Assembly (NCBI GenBank): GCA_039000515.1
Contig: JBCFYV010003567.1
Span: 72,152-136,151 of the forward strand
Direction: 5' to 3'
Origin: Timema cristinae
Taxonomy: Eukaryota > Arthropoda > Insecta > Phasmatodea > Timematidae
DNA length: 64,000 bases
Numbering within the stretch: position 1 is the first letter of the stretch; every line of letters starts with the position of its first letter. Below the pieces are notes generated by a model that did no database searches, was not told where the DNA came from, and saw only the letters and a list, made by a program, of their open reading frames with translations. Below are positions 1 through 12,200 of the stretch, one piece after another. The position numbers and the translations under genes are program-made.

Positions 1-764
1 TTAAGTTTTTGTGTAAAATTGTTTTCTCACTCATTCTGGGTTTGGTATATGTTATTGAATTCTTTCTATTTTTTACACATGAGATTACTTCTATTTACAT
101 TTGCACTTGGAAGTAAGCTTGTATACTTTTTGTTAAATCAGTAATAAGAACATTAATACTGTACATTCTGCACTTCTAATGATTATACATGAAATTACAA
201 AGTATACAGCAGCATTTGAGTATGAAACATTTCTTCACTTACATAGAACATTACATCATTATTTTACAATTATTGTCTTCTTCTTTTTTCTACATAGCTA
301 ACATGAATGCACATCATTTTCCTAGTAACAAAACAACCCTGTAAATATTCACGGTTACATCACATTTAGAAAAGAAACAAAATGTTTACTATGAATATTT
401 AAAAAGATCAAATTGTTTTAATTTGGAAATATGCCAAGAAATTTGTAATGGATACTTTTACTGATTCATTGGCATTATAACTTATTCATACATTTTTGTA
501 GATGCTATTTATGAGAACTACCAGATTATATGTCTTAAATATTCGTTTTTATCAAGTCTTGTTTTAATTTTTGGGGGTATTCAAATTAATGAATTACTCT
601 AATACACAATTTTTTTCAAAATTTTTGTTTTTAAATGTATTGTAGTTGTTACAATATTCCTAATAATTTCATGATTATCAAACTATATGATTTTACATCC
701 ATATTTTGACTAGATAGATTATTTTCTTATTTTAAATACCCTTTACTACAATACAATTTTTTTA
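1..764. other. AT-rich DNA, no feature seen
   Basis: Anonymous AT-rich sequence with frequent stops in all frames. I see no gene, RNA or repeat structure. Confidence 0.6.
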
Positions 765-1233
765 TCTATACTTATAAAATAACATGTCCTGACTGACTGA
801 CTGATTCATCATCGCCGAGCGCAAACTATCAAGGCTACAAGCATGAAATTCGGACTGTATATTCATTTTGTTATGTAGGCACCCACTAAGAAAGGATTTT
901 AGAAAATTCCACACCAAAGGGGTCAAAATAGGGGATGATAATATGTATGAAAGTCCGTCATTTTGAAAGTTACATAAACAAAATTTTGTATTTCGGTTAT
1001 TGACGTAAAACAAATAAATACGTGTTTCAGGAATTTTGGAAATTTTATTTAATAAGGGATGAAAAAGGGGGTGAAAGTTTGTATCGGACTTGCATTATTT
1101 TTGATCTGAGGTCAAGTTATGGTCATAAACGTACCGTAATATTTTAAATTAATCTGTAAATACATATGTATATTTTCGTATTTGTATATAATCAACTTCC
1201 ACGCGAGCAAAGCCGCGGGCAACAGCTTTCTAG
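765..1233 (+). mobile_element. Small non-autonomous Helitron-like element
   Basis: The segment starts TCTATACTTATAAAATAAC, ends CTAG and sits between a host A (764) and T (1234), the insertion pattern of Helitrons. Near the 3' end is a GC-rich self-complementary stretch around CCGCGG (1212-1217), where Helitrons carry a terminal hairpin. The 5' part has CTGACTGACTGACTGATT, a low-complexity start common in arthropod Helitron derivatives. There are no terminal inverted repeats and no coding capacity. At about 470 bp it would depend on a Rep/helicase supplied elsewhere. Family assignment rests on the termini only. Confidence 0.55.
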
Positions 1234-4190
1234 TATTAGATATATTATGTTTCAGATGTTATGTTGACTCCATAAAATGCTTTTATTTACTATTTGTCTA
1301 CTCTTTTAGTACATTTCATTTCTTAAATTAGTCAAAATGATAATGATAAATTCTAGAATGTAGTTGAATATTTTTGCATTGGTAAACACCAGTTTCTTTA
1401 GTAAACAATATTATTTAAAGTAATATATATATTCTCCTATAGGAATTTATTTTGATTTATTTTGATTTATCTTAATCAAGTATAAAAATTAAATTAATTA
1501 TATGTTTCTTAAAGTATTTTTAAGTTAATTAGTGTTTGTTGACTTGACATCAATATTTTGCAAACACCTAGACAAGTGTATGAATAAATTAGTGTCATTT
1601 TGTTAAAATGTGTATAATTTGTATTTACTTTAATCTCCTAAACAACCCAACACCTCTTTTTTTTTTAATATACTGAAATAGTATACATGCAAACTATAAT
1701 ATTGACTTAACTCGAAACATTTTAGATAAGTAAGTCAGTATTGGTGCATAAAATAATTTTATAGATTAATTATTTCACAATAATAAAAACAAATACTATA
1801 GGCCTACTTGCCTTTAATAATCATAAAATAAAGCACTACATTTCTATGATTACACTAACAAATACATCCTTACTATGGATGAATATAATTCAATTAAAAT
1901 TATTATTAAAAATGATTAAAATTATAAAAATTAAATGTTGTTGGTTTATTATTTAAAATATTATGTCACAAAAATTGTTTTTATTGTCAAATTTAAAAAT
2001 CTGTTATTCAAAGCATTGATTTTCTATATTAAACTTTTGATAGTAAAATGTATATACATTCATTCTATGCATCATGCATTTAGCAAAGGGTCAGCTGCAT
2101 TATTATGAAAAATTTGAACTTTAAGGAACTATAAAAAACAACAAATTGATTTTTCTCTTTATATCTAATGCTATTAAAGTGTAGGCGCTTAGACTGGAAA
2201 AGCTAAATAAAGCTAGCTAATTGTCTACTTTAATTGACGTTAAAATGTAGTTAGTGTGAATTAACACAGGTGGAAAAGCCCTAAAAGTTACGCGAGTTTA
2301 AAATATATCTACTTAGTAATAGAACTACCTTTAAATATACCCATTAATATTATCTCTATGAACAACTACAGTTTGTGCAATGAATGGGCACTATTTTAAC
2401 CATCTCTAACATATTTGTGTAGCATAGAGTAATTAATTTTACTTGAAGGGAAGATATATACAATTGTTATTGATGGTCCATTTTACTAACTTTAATCTAT
2501 TTCTAATTTTGAGTTAGTGAGCATCGGCCTCTTTCTTATTGTCAGAGATATTATATTAGTTTTAAAGCCAATCCGAAGTTATTGTCGTTACATACAAGTA
2601 TTTAAAATATGTTATCACTTATTTTTTTACAACTGTACATGATTGTGCTTTTGTTTTATAAATCATGGCTGATACAATTAAAGTGTTTATTTTTTTCATT
2701 TAAAATTCAACTTAACATATTTAAAAACATTGTCATTGACGGTCTTTCGAATATAAGACCTTCCACTTTAAATCAGTGTCATCTATTGGTTCTACTAAGT
2801 TAATCCATCATGATTAGGTTTTGTTCAAAGGAGTTTTGCAATGTCGAAATAGAATAATTTAGATAGGTACATAATATTTAAAAAATTGAATAAAAATGTT
2901 AGCAGCTAGTAATATTGGAGTTAAAAATGGATGGAAAGTTAACATTTTACTTCTATGATTATTGTTATTATTTAAAACTTTGCTTTAACATTACCTACAG
3001 TTCATGTTGATTGAGGGCAGCCATTTGGACTTAGAATTTCGTTGTGATCTTTTTTCTTTTTCTTTTCTCTCAAAAATTGGATCGCTAGTGGTCACTGAAT
3101 CTCAATTGAAATTATATAATATTTTTAAATACACATTTTTCTTGATGTTATTTTATATATAAAAATTAAAAGTCACTCTTTAAATGTAACTATTTACATT
3201 ATATTCACATGCTTTGAGGATGTCAATTTATTTTAATACATATATACACTTTTTTTTGACATCCAAGGCACCTGCTTGATTGTTTGTTTCTATATATTTG
3301 TGTAACACCAGGCAGGGGGTGGTTAAGCCGAGTGATGCAAAACTTTTCATCTAGTCAAATTGTGTACTGCTCATAATGAAAGCCATGTTTTTTATATGTT
3401 ATATTTATGTTTTTTTATATTAAAGCCATTAGATGTTTTAAAATGTAATGTTATACTTTGAATTCTTGGTTTATTATTTTGATACATATTCTATTAACTC
3501 AAATTGAGTTAGTGCTTCCATCTGTTAGACAATCAAGATACCTTTCTAATGAACTTTAAATTTTGGTTAAAAGAGGTCTCTGTCATAGTTAGATTACTTT
3601 TTTTTAAATGTATTTGCTTGGGTCCTTTTGGGATTTATGATATAAAAGTTGTCTTGGTAAAGGGATGTAATGTAACTTCCTCTCCTTTTCCCATCCTTTA
3701 CAAAAAATAGCTATATCAGAATGTGTGTTTAACACCCATTAAATATTCAGTGGGTGCTTGTTAAATTTATAAAATACTATATTTTTAACTAAACAAGTAG
3801 CTACATACATTTTTTAGGTATGTAAAATAACAATAATAAATGGAAACAATATTCTATAGATTTGGATGAGTTAAGATTCAGATGGACACCTACTATATAA
3901 GAACGATAAAGTTGTGCCGGCTATTGCTTAGAAAATATGCATAGTAACAACATGCGGTTTTTTGCATTGCATTAAACTTGTAATTTTAAAATGAACTATA
4001 TTAATAAAAAAAGTTACAAGTTAATATTTACTTTTTACAATAAGACGTAATTTCAATTAAATTTAAATGAAATAAAACATGAAATACAAGAATATAGTTT
4101 TGAAGTTATCATATTATTATAGAGAATAAGATAATGTTCTATCATACACGACAAATATTTACAATACATTAACGGGCACAAAATTTGATA
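1234..4190. other. Long AT-rich intergenic stretch
   Basis: About 3 kb of AT-rich DNA with many poly-A and poly-T tracts. No coding exon, tRNA or recognisable repeat. A short minus-strand 3' UTR could lie at its right edge if the exon at 4194-4469 is real. Confidence 0.5.
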
Positions 4191-4193
4191 TTT

Positions 4194-4469
4194 TCAAATT
4201 AAATCATGTCTGAACTGTTGAAAAAGTTCAGTAGCTGCCTGGTAGAATGCTCTGTCCTCGGAAGCGCCTCTCCCTCTCCTCCCCAACCCCTCTTTGGCAT
4301 TCACTATCTTTTCATCTTTTTTTTCTGTAAGCCATGCTAATCCCCCTTCCCTTCCAACATTTATTTCTCCTTCAGGTAAAACCCTGGTCTGGACACTAAC
4401 TGTCACCTTGTTACTACTATTACCTCCAAACCTCGGTTTTTGAAAAGGTTCCTTTTGATGTATTTGCAT
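4194..4469 (-). CDS. Possible terminal exon, unknown gene
   Basis: A 91-codon open frame in a patch clearly richer in G and C than its surroundings, rich in charged residues and Gly, ending with TELFQQFRHDLI and a stop. The sequence just upstream on the minus strand ends in CATAG, a possible 3' splice site directly before ATC-ATG, so the frame may be the last exon of a split gene rather than start at its ATG. No domain is recognised, no upstream exon was found in the window, and no repeat family explains it. It could equally be a chance frame in GC-rich, pyrimidine-biased DNA. Confidence 0.3.
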   Translation of the reverse strand: MQIHQKEPFQKPRFGGNSSNKVTVSVQTRVLPEGEINVGREGGLAWLTEKKDEKIVNAKEGLGRRGRGASEDRAFYQAATELFQQFRHDLI

Positions 4470-4781
4470 GATCTATGTTAAAAGTTTATTTATAGAGTAG
4501 GCTTGATTCTGTCTACCTTATCAATAATTTGTGTAACAATCTACAGTGTTTCTTTGATTAGATACAAACTTTTTGTATAGAAACTATGTTTTTTAGCCAA
4601 GAAAAATATTCTAGGCGATACTCCCGCAATGGAAACAGAAAATCTGTGTTACACAGCAGGAAACCAGCTAAAAAATATTAAAACACTTTGAGAAACACTA
4701 GCAAAGCAAAAAGCGAGTTAAAAAAATAATACATATTTTGTTACTTTTTTGTTTAGTGTTGGTGTTTGTAACATATATATT

Positions 4782-4955
4782 ACCCGCACCAGTGGTTGAG
4801 TAGAATAATATGCTAGTATAGCATTGCACTCTATCGCTGTTGTCGGTGAGGTCGAGGTTCGAACCTCGTCCGGGTGAATTAGAGGGGCTTATCACATGTG
4901 ATTTATCAGTGGTTTGCCATCCTCTCTATGCGCTAATGCAGGATCACTTCTTCTC
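4782..4955 (+). mobile_element. tRNA-derived SINE, family C copy
   Basis: It has a tRNA-like head with a box-B-like GAGGTTCGAACCTCG (4852-4866), followed by a body that includes TCACATGTGATTTATC. A second, more diverged copy lies at 37329-37490 and shares the body (CCATCCTCTCT). It lacks the 3' tail shared by families A and B. Confidence 0.5.
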
Positions 4956-4959
4956 AACT

Positions 4960-6827
4960 ACCTTGGTAACCAAAACGGAAGATATAAATAATAGTTTGTG
5001 GGTCATTTATAAAGGATATTGTATTTTAATTATAAATGTTTGACAAAAAAAAAAAGACAATAAATCTAACAATATTATTTCCAATATGCCCCACACGTTC
5101 GGTTAATCGACTAAGATAATACAAACATTATTATATGGAATAGGTTAATTATATAAAATAGTATGTAATAAATTAGTTTTAGGGTTATTTTGTCATTAAA
5201 TCTAAATATATCCTCGAATATCATGTGAATTTCTTGGATGTGATTACGAATACAGATTGGGGGCGGAGGTGGATGTTATTTTCAACATTTGCGCCGGAGT
5301 TTACTGACATTACAGCAATAATGTTTGGTTGCATTTGCCAATTTATTTTAAAACATAGTCCCAATAAGTATTTAGTAGCTACATGATAATAAAAGTGTGT
5401 AGGTTACTTTTATTAACATTTTAAGCTATTGCTATAATGACACTAAATTTAACAAGTTATGTTTATTAAGATTCGATGGATACCTACTTTAAAATGAGGT
5501 TGATTTTGTCTACTGTACCCCACGAAAAAAAAAAAACCTAACAATAACATACTTTTTTTCATTCAATTTAACTTGTAAACGGAATATGAATGATTGCACT
5601 ATAAAAAAAATGCAATTTAATATCTACTTTAATACAAGATATATAATTTTATTTAAAAATAAATAAAACTTTAAATACAAAATGATAGTTCAAAATTAAG
5701 CATTTTGCTCTGACAAGTAAGAGGATTTTCTACATACAAGACAGTCAAATTATAATGCATTAGACTAGTAACTTGACACTATGGGGATGGAGGGGGTGAA
5801 AAAGGAGAGACTAGCCGAAGAGACAAAGAATTGTTTGTTGTTGTTAAAAGCTTTATTTATGAAATGTCAAGATTTAATAAATTAAAATGTCCCACTAGTG
5901 GAAGCTGTGTACCAAATTCAACCTTCTAGATAGTGGGGAACATATTTAAATAAGGACTCTGGTCCACGCAAACAAACGGCCATTTCCTGAATGCATAAAC
6001 AATTGATATAACATTCTCTATCAGACATTATCCTTAGATATGTCACTGAATTTTATATAATAGGCCTCTGTATGGACAACTTGTTTAATGTATTAGTGTA
6101 TTAATGTACATGGTCCCCAAAGGAGAACAAAACAAGTATGCCAGTGAGTGTACGTCCCCACCCCTTACTCTCCCCTAAGAACTTCATGACCTTGATCGCT
6201 GGTGTGGGTGGAGGGGGTCTACGTTCCTTCCTTCGTTGGAGGATATGACTTTCATGTTTAATTTTTTCACACTTCATTTAATTTATCATCCATTATTTCT
6301 CCTTCACTCTCACCAAGCCATGCCCTCTCAATGAACTTGCATTTACTGTCTTTTTTATTTTATTTCATTTCATATAATTAGTTTTGAGTTACTTTAATTA
6401 TAGTGTTTTTACGTAAAAGGCCTCTTATGGGTCGACACGTAGCTAAAACATCATAATAATAATAATAGTTATTTTAAACATTCTATGGTAAGTTTTCTAA
6501 CAATAAAGTATAGTTGAAATATGTTACTATAATGCCAACTATTGCTTCATTATCTAAACAACTTTTGCCAGGGTCTTTGGTACCTTCTATTCTTTCCTCC
6601 ATCATTGCTCATTTAATCACAGGTTGAGAATTTACCAGTTGAGGAGAGAAGTAACAAACAAATTATGTTTTTACTATGGAATCTGAAGAAAAAATACGTT
6701 TGTTTAAAATAGTAATTTTTTTTTAGTCTATAAACAATGTTTCAGTATGCTCATTTTAAACATATCCAAGATGAATGCTATTTTTTTTAAAGTTAGATTA
6801 CTTAATCTAGTATTGAATAACAGTATA
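4960..6827. other. AT-rich intergenic DNA
   Basis: No gene or clear repeat seen. There is a short (TAA)n tract near 6452 and several poly-A runs. Confidence 0.5.
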
Positions 6828-7079
6828 CCTGCCTCGGTGGCATAGTTGGCTAACGGCTAGTCATGTTGAGCTCGACCACCAAGGACGGGGAGATTGAGGT
6901 TCGAATCTCGGTCGGGTGAACTGAGGGTGGCTTTTCCTAAATGGTTTTCCACTCTCCCTCCACGCAAATGTGGGTTTCCCTTCCTCTAATTCAACCTTCA
7001 CAATTCCCAATCCATTAGCGTAATTAGTACTTCAATCGTATAAACCGAACGGGTAGTAAGACGCGGTGCTAAATAATAA
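6828..7079 (+). mobile_element. SINE-A, near full length
   Basis: This is a good reference copy of the main SINE family here. The tRNA-like head starts GCCTCGGTGGC and has a box B at GAGGTTCGAATCTCGG. A body follows (GAGGGTGG, then a CTCCCTCCACGCAAATG block), and the 3' tail reads AACGGGTAGTAAGACGCGG followed by a TAA-rich end. The head resembles a class II tRNA (Leu or Ser type). It is about 250 bp and non-coding, moved by a LINE in trans. Confidence 0.8.
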
Positions 7080-7387
7080 CCCTATTGTTTTGAACTATCG
7101 GTTTTATTTCATGTTTTTGAAACAGTTTGAATGAAAAGTAGCTAAAGTATTGTCAGATTATTGCTTATTCTTTTTACAAAATATATATTTGAAGTAGTCC
7201 ATTTTACAATTTCAAAATTCCCCCCTCCTCCCTCTTTTAACATCTACAAACACTAAAAGTGATTATTTAACGTACAGTTTCAATTCTAAAATATGTTTCG
7301 AGTATACGAACTTTAATTTGATACTGGCTAAACTAGGGATACACACGCAACTTCCTTTTTAAATTATTGTTATTACTATGATAATAT
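7080..7387. other. AT-rich spacer
   Basis: No feature seen. Confidence 0.5.
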
Positions 7388-7456
7388 GTGACTTTAGCGT
7401 TAGTGCGTATAGCCCGAATGGGTAGTAAGACATGGTGCTAATAATGATAATGATAT
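7388..7456 (+). mobile_element. SINE 3' tail fragment
   Basis: Only the 3' tail is present (TTAGCG, then AATGGGTAGTAAGACATGG and a TAATGATAATGATA end). The GTGCGTATA spacing matches SINE-B copies at 20029-20302 and 25505-25690, so this is a 5'-truncated family-B copy. Confidence 0.65.
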
Positions 7457-7634
7457 ACAGTGGGTAATATATAAACTAAATAAAAATGTCACCATTTATT
7501 GTAAATAATGATTTCCTTGGGTAACTCAAAAAAATTGTACTTAGACAGGAATTGGAGCCCTGTCCTTTGACTTGGGACGACATTCTAATAAAACACCGAG
7601 ATTGCGGCTCGAAACTCCACACTAATCCTTAGAG

Positions 7635-8407
7635 CAGAGGTGGGCAAATTTTCTCCCCAAGGACCACATGGACATATGTGAGGTCTCTAGCTGGCCGCAT
7701 GTAACAATCGTCTAAATTAACTAAATAGTGAACTTTATTTTCACGCAAAATTGCATATATTAGTCATATAACCATATAGCTTTGATACAAAAAAAGTAGC
7801 AAATAAAATCTAATGTCATAACAAATAAAACTAAATATGTTATGTACTCATGTTGATACTTAGCCAAACCAAATGTTGATTAATAAGCTACTCAAATTGC
7901 CATCGTTAATGGAATTTATGCAACTGTCCAAAATCCTGCACGAGTTTGTCGAAGTCAGGATTCAGCTTGTTCGTCCTAATTCGCAAAACACTTTGTAGAT
8001 TTGAGTATGTTAAGAGAGATCTGTTCTTTGCTTTGTTAATGTTCACGCATGAGAAAGTCTGTTCACAAATATAGGTAGAAGCAAATAACACAAACATCTT
8101 TCTGGCAAACGTTTTCAAATTACCAAACTTTTCTCTACAAGTGATGCATACAATTCAGTTAGTTTCATATTCTTAAAAGTCTCCTTCAGAGCATTGTCTG
8201 CTAGAAGATTGATTAAATCAAACTGGAACTCATTTGATTTGCTCTTACACATGGAACATTATAATCGAGCTTGCTTACTTGTTCAAATGTCTAAAAACAT
8301 GCACTGATTATCTATTTAACTTGACATTTTTGTTAGTAAAATCACAACAATTTTACAATTGCGTGCAGCCCTCAAGTGGCCCGTGGGCCGTAGTTTATAC
8401 ACGGCTG
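7635..8407. mobile_element. Internally deleted hAT transposon
   Basis: The ends are CAGAGGTGGGCAAATTTTC and the inverted, diverged CAGCCGTGTATAAACTACGG. They are flanked by an 8-bp direct repeat, CCTTAGAG (7627-7634) and CCTTAGAT (8408-8415), with seven of eight bases matching. CAG-ended termini and 8-bp duplications define hAT elements. The interior holds only the C-terminal end of a transposase on the minus strand, so the element is non-autonomous. Confidence 0.8.
7906..8118 (-). pseudogene. hAT transposase, C-terminal remnant
   Basis: About 70 residues matching the C-terminal dimerisation region of hAT transposases related to the GTF2IRD2/Charlie-like group. Visible are CEQTFSCVNINKAKNRS and the following LQSVLRIRT block. 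The catalytic domain and zinc-finger N-terminus are missing, and sequence upstream of the ATG is broken by stops. It lies inside the hAT element that ends at 8407. Confidence 0.75.
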
Positions 8408-8415
8408 CCTTAGAT

Positions 8416-9663
8416 AGCATCATCATGATAGCTTTTTTTTTGTTTTGTAGTAAGCAACAAAATTGAAAGGATTAGGGGGGGTGGTGGCGGCCTGGAGTAG
8501 TGACACTCCGAAACTAGAAGGGAGAGTATTAGAGGGGAGAGAGGGGTTGGTGTTGTTACTGCCCTAACTACAGCAGCGCAGCTCCGGTGAGGTGTTAGCA
8601 CATGGTACTACTTGGAGTAGAGATTTGCCAAACCTCGAGATGTCCATCCGAATCTTAAATTGTAGGTAGTTGGTTTTTGTTAAATTTGACATAGCTAAAT
8701 TAGTCACATATATTAGGTAACTAATACATACAACTTTTTAGGAAATTGTGAGCTGTTATAAAAACCTCAATATTAAAACAATAAGAATGTTCATATTCAC
8801 GCATACCAATATCCACTTACATCCTATTATTTTTCAATATAAATATGCACCTCTCTTTCTTTTTTTAGTTAAGGGGGCTGAGAGAGGAATAATCTCACTG
8901 AACTTTCTTTTAGTTTTTTCATTATATGATATATTGGACTAAGACGTAATTAAATATAGCTAAGTCAGTCAAGTACAATAGTTTTATTCAAATTAACTAT
9001 ATGATATTTGGTGTTGTATCCACCAAAGCATACATGGTATTTTAAGTTGAGTTTGGATGCCATGAATTTTTTTTTCTGAGGATCTTTTTTTTTTCTATAC
9101 CCTTTTTTTTGTCAGGGTGGGAGGGTATAGATTTTATTGTATTGATTTATTCTTGAATAATATTTTACCAATGGGCAAATGTATGGTGCAGTGGTTTTTG
9201 AATTAAGTACACAAGTATTGAACCAAAAATATTACTGTCAAAGTTGATAACAATTTAATGTTTTACACATTTTCAACATCAAAATAGTGTTTTTATATCA
9301 AGCATATCCTCTATTAAGAATTTTCTAAACTTATAATGCCTGACTTAGAACTTTTCAAACCAAGGGCACTGCAAAATACAGTATAAGGATGAGTATCACC
9401 CTGGTAACAAGATTGAAAAACACTATGCTCGTGTTTCAAGAATAAGTTTATATGCTTACAAGATTTATGGGGGTAAATAATTATTCCCCCATCCCCTCTA
9501 CCTCTTCCTTGCATTAATTTATGTTGGGTGAGAAACATGAAAGTAGATACTTTAAGCAAGTTGTAATATGAATTCAAAATAATTACCATGTTAAATTTAT
9601 ATTTATCGTGTTTCATGAGTAATTTTGCATCACTCGCTCTTCTTACTTACCTCTTTAGCCCTG
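8416..9663. other. Intergenic, 3' side of the transporter gene
   Basis: AT-rich DNA with several poly-T tracts (9067-9110). No exon or repeat identified. The right edge would hold the 3' UTR of the minus-strand transporter. Confidence 0.45.
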
Positions 9664-10676
9664 TTATGCCTGTGTGTACTTTGGGTGCATCTCATCTAGG
9701 TCCCGGCCTTTAGTCTCAGGGACACAACAAACAACGAAACAGAGCCCCCCACAGAAATGGCTGCATAAAGCCAGAATGCTCCGTGCAATCCTAGTACTTG
9801 CTGGAAATCCACAAACGTCTTGACTCCGATGAAGGCGCATGCATAGCTGAAGGATGTGGCAAGGGCACTACCAAGTCCACGGTACTCTAGGGGAAACAGC
9901 TCTCCTATTAGCAACCATGAGATGGGACTAATCCCCAAGGAGAAGGCTACTGTGAACACAAGTACGCATAATAACGGTATCCAATCGTGCTGTCCAGGTA
10001 TATATGAGCTCCCTCGATGTCGGTGAACATCTTCATAGTAGGAGAATGATCCAAATCCTGCCAAGGCCATTGACATGAACATGCTGCTGGCAATAAGGAG
10101 GGGAAGCCTCCCCACCACGTCTATCAGTAACCCGGACAGGAGGGAGGCGAGTAGCTGCACAAACCCCACGGCTACTGCTCCACCATGAGGGTTCATCCCA
10201 CCAAACGTCTGCCGGAAGATACTGACAGCGTAGAAGTTGAACGCATTTGCTCCTGAAAAGCGCTGGAAAAGCATTAATCCACATGTAGTGAGCACTGGCC
10301 GAAGAAGCCTTGAGAAGATAATAGACGCATTGTGCCGCCGCGTGTGGTTCTGATGGTGTTGTCTGCTCGCCAAAATGTTGGTGCGAATGGTGGCCAACTC
10401 ATGACCGACGTCAATACCTGGACCTCGTAACCATTGCAGTGACTTGGCAGCCTCTTCATCCCGGCCAGCAAGCACCAGGTAGCTTGGAGTCTCTGGGACA
10501 TAAAGCACTGTAGCGAATAGCATGATTGGGGCTACAGAAACCACCATGGCCAGCTGGCGCCAGTCTAGGTACGCCCCTACTGCAAAGCTTATCAGCATCC
10601 CTATGTGACCGACGACCTTAAGCACAGCACTGAGGCACCCACGAATGTCAGGTACAGATATCTCACTTATGTACAC
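9664..10676 (-). CDS. Tret1-like sugar transporter, last exon (one frameshift)
   Basis: This exon encodes the C-terminal two thirds of a major facilitator superfamily sugar transporter of the facilitated trehalose transporter (Tret1) type, which moves sugars across the plasma membrane. It starts at 10676 after a good 3' splice site (TTATTTGCAG) with VYISEIS. Next come the PETPSYLVLAGR loop motif, several hydrophobic membrane segments, FSGANAFNFYAVSIF, GRLPLL and GELFPLEYRGLGSA, all family hallmarks. The uninterrupted frame ends at 9696 with LRLKAGT. One base off, the sequence reads PETKGRDLDEM, the classic sugar-transporter C-terminal motif, and stops at 9664. A single base is therefore missing near GTGTCCCTGAG (about 9718), either in the assembly or in the gene. 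It joins the exon at 11250-11624. Confidence 0.85.
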
Positions 10677-11249
10677 CTGCAAATAAATGTGAAAAAAACT
10701 ATGTATAAAACTGAGATAGGTTAATGCTCATAATAATAATATATTCATTTCCAGGTTTAAATAAAGTATTAAATGTAATTTTATCTTCCTGACATATATG
10801 TCATCATTAAAGAAAATTAAGATTATTGCCATTTTAATATATGTAGCTTTAAATTATTGTCAGACCAACATTGTAATGGTCTTTCTTCATACCAACTCAC
10901 TACTTTGGCTTTGATCTTTATACATACTATACTGTAGTATATTTATAACATTAACAAAACTACACCAACATCTAATCACATTATTATAGCTACGAGGACA
11001 ATTTAATTTATTTTATGAAACACCAGAACATCATTTGAGCTTATTTCAAATAAAATAAGATAAAATGTATGGACTATTGACTATTAAGACTAGGACTAAT
11101 TCATAAATAAACAAATTAGGTTTGTTTACAGTCATATTAATCAATCATCACTTCATTATAGTAATTTATCATTTTGTGACCTGAGCTTTTAAAGTGATTG
11201 GTGTTGAAGAGTGTACCAAGTTCTCTTAAGGGAGTGTGAATTAAGTAAC
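10677..11249 (-). other. Transporter intron
   Basis: The donor is CAG|GTTACT at 11249 and the acceptor TTTGCAG ends at 10677. Splicing joins LLVTQ to VYISEIS in phase 0, which reproduces the expected family sequence at this junction. The intron is 573 nt and AT-rich. Confidence 0.8.
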
Positions 11250-11624
11250 CTGAGTGACGAGGAGCACGATGGCACAGCAGAAACCCCCAACAAATGCTGT
11301 GGCGAACATCATCTCGACGCTGCTGGCAAACACAGTGACCAACCAAGAGGCAGAGAAGGGCAAAGCGTGACGAGCAGAACCTTCTTGCGGCCGAAGCGCA
11401 TGGCCATGCCTCCCAACATTCCCCAAAGAAGGCCCCAAGAAGAGAGAGGCTAGCCACCCAAGATGCCTGTTGAGAGCTCACAGTGAACATGGCAGTGTTG
11501 TTACCAGGGGAGAGGCGGTTTTGGAGGGCCTGTTGCTCCTGCAATGAGGCAATAGCTGGAGAGCTATAGCCCTTGCCAGGCCTGCAGCAAAAGGGCCGAG
11601 GGATACTGCTAGTGCCGCTAAAAC
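11250..11624 (-). CDS. Tret1-like sugar transporter, upstream exon (three frameshifts)
   Basis: The exon follows a TTGTTGTAG acceptor and starts with VLAALAVSLGPFAAGL, the first membrane segment of Tret1 proteins. The next family motifs are all present but in shifting frames: GKGYSSPAIASL, then SSQQASWVASLSLLGAFFG, then MLGGMAMRFGRKKVLLVT, then PFSASWLVTVF with SSVEMMFATAFVGGFC. Each junction needs one added base, near GCCTGGCAAGG, TTTGGGGAATG and GTCACGCTTTG. There are no in-frame stops once frames are followed. The N-terminal exon was not found. The pattern suggests either one-base deletions from sequencing or a recent pseudogene. Confidence 0.75.
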
Positions 11625-11880
11625 CTACAACAAACTATTACATATTACTACTACAGCTTTTAAGATCAATACTATTATTATATTTTAATAAATATTGTTG
11701 GAGAAAAATGCTTTATATTGTCCAAGTTTGTTCAGAGTAGAATAACTACGTTTTTTTTTCTAAATCACAAGTTTATTCTATTATTTAAATTGAAAGATTA
11801 CAGTCTTCACTCATATTTTAAGACGGAATTGTGATGTATGTCCATCACAGACTCGGCCTTAAAATCCGAGTGAAAAATGA
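11625..11880. other. Upstream flank or intron of the transporter
   Basis: AT-rich. It should hold the intron leading to the missing N-terminal exon. No exon is recognisable. Confidence 0.4.
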
Positions 11881-11881
11881 C

Positions 11882-11957
11882 CCTGGGCATGATACAGCTC
11901 TTGGATAGAGTATTGGCGTACTAAGCCAGAGGTCCTGGGTTCAATTTACATGTCCAG
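11882..11957 (+). pseudogene. tRNA-like sequence (Ser anticodon-like)
   Basis: The ends CCTGGGCAT and ATGTCCAGG can pair as an acceptor-type stem. Inside is AGCTCTTGGATAGAG (D-arm-like), an anticodon arm TTGGC-GTACTAA-GCCAG with ACT in the anticodon position, and GGTCCTGGGTTCAATT (box-B-like). The T-stem 3' half is not complementary, so this is a tRNA pseudogene or SINE head rather than a working tRNA gene. Confidence 0.4.
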
Positions 11958-12200
11958 GTGTCATTTTTAAATTTAGAGAATATGTTTTGATACGTCTAAT
12001 ATCATCGTACTAAATAACTATAATGGCTCAGCTATCACAATTTTATCTATTTAATTAACATGGTTTGCAGGAACACAATTATAATATATTAATTCTATGA
12101 AATTAATGTGTGTGTACTGTTTGTTAGGACCCTAACGATGTCAATTAAAATTGATACTCTTTCTGATACATTTTAAGACATTTGTACAGATTAATATTGG

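Noticed and set aside
762..1013. 83-residue minus-strand frame
   Set aside because: It lies wholly within the Helitron-like element and resembles no protein.
6828..7079. SINE heads as working tRNA genes
   Set aside because: Acceptor stems do not pair, and body plus TAA-rich tail follow directly, as in SINEs.
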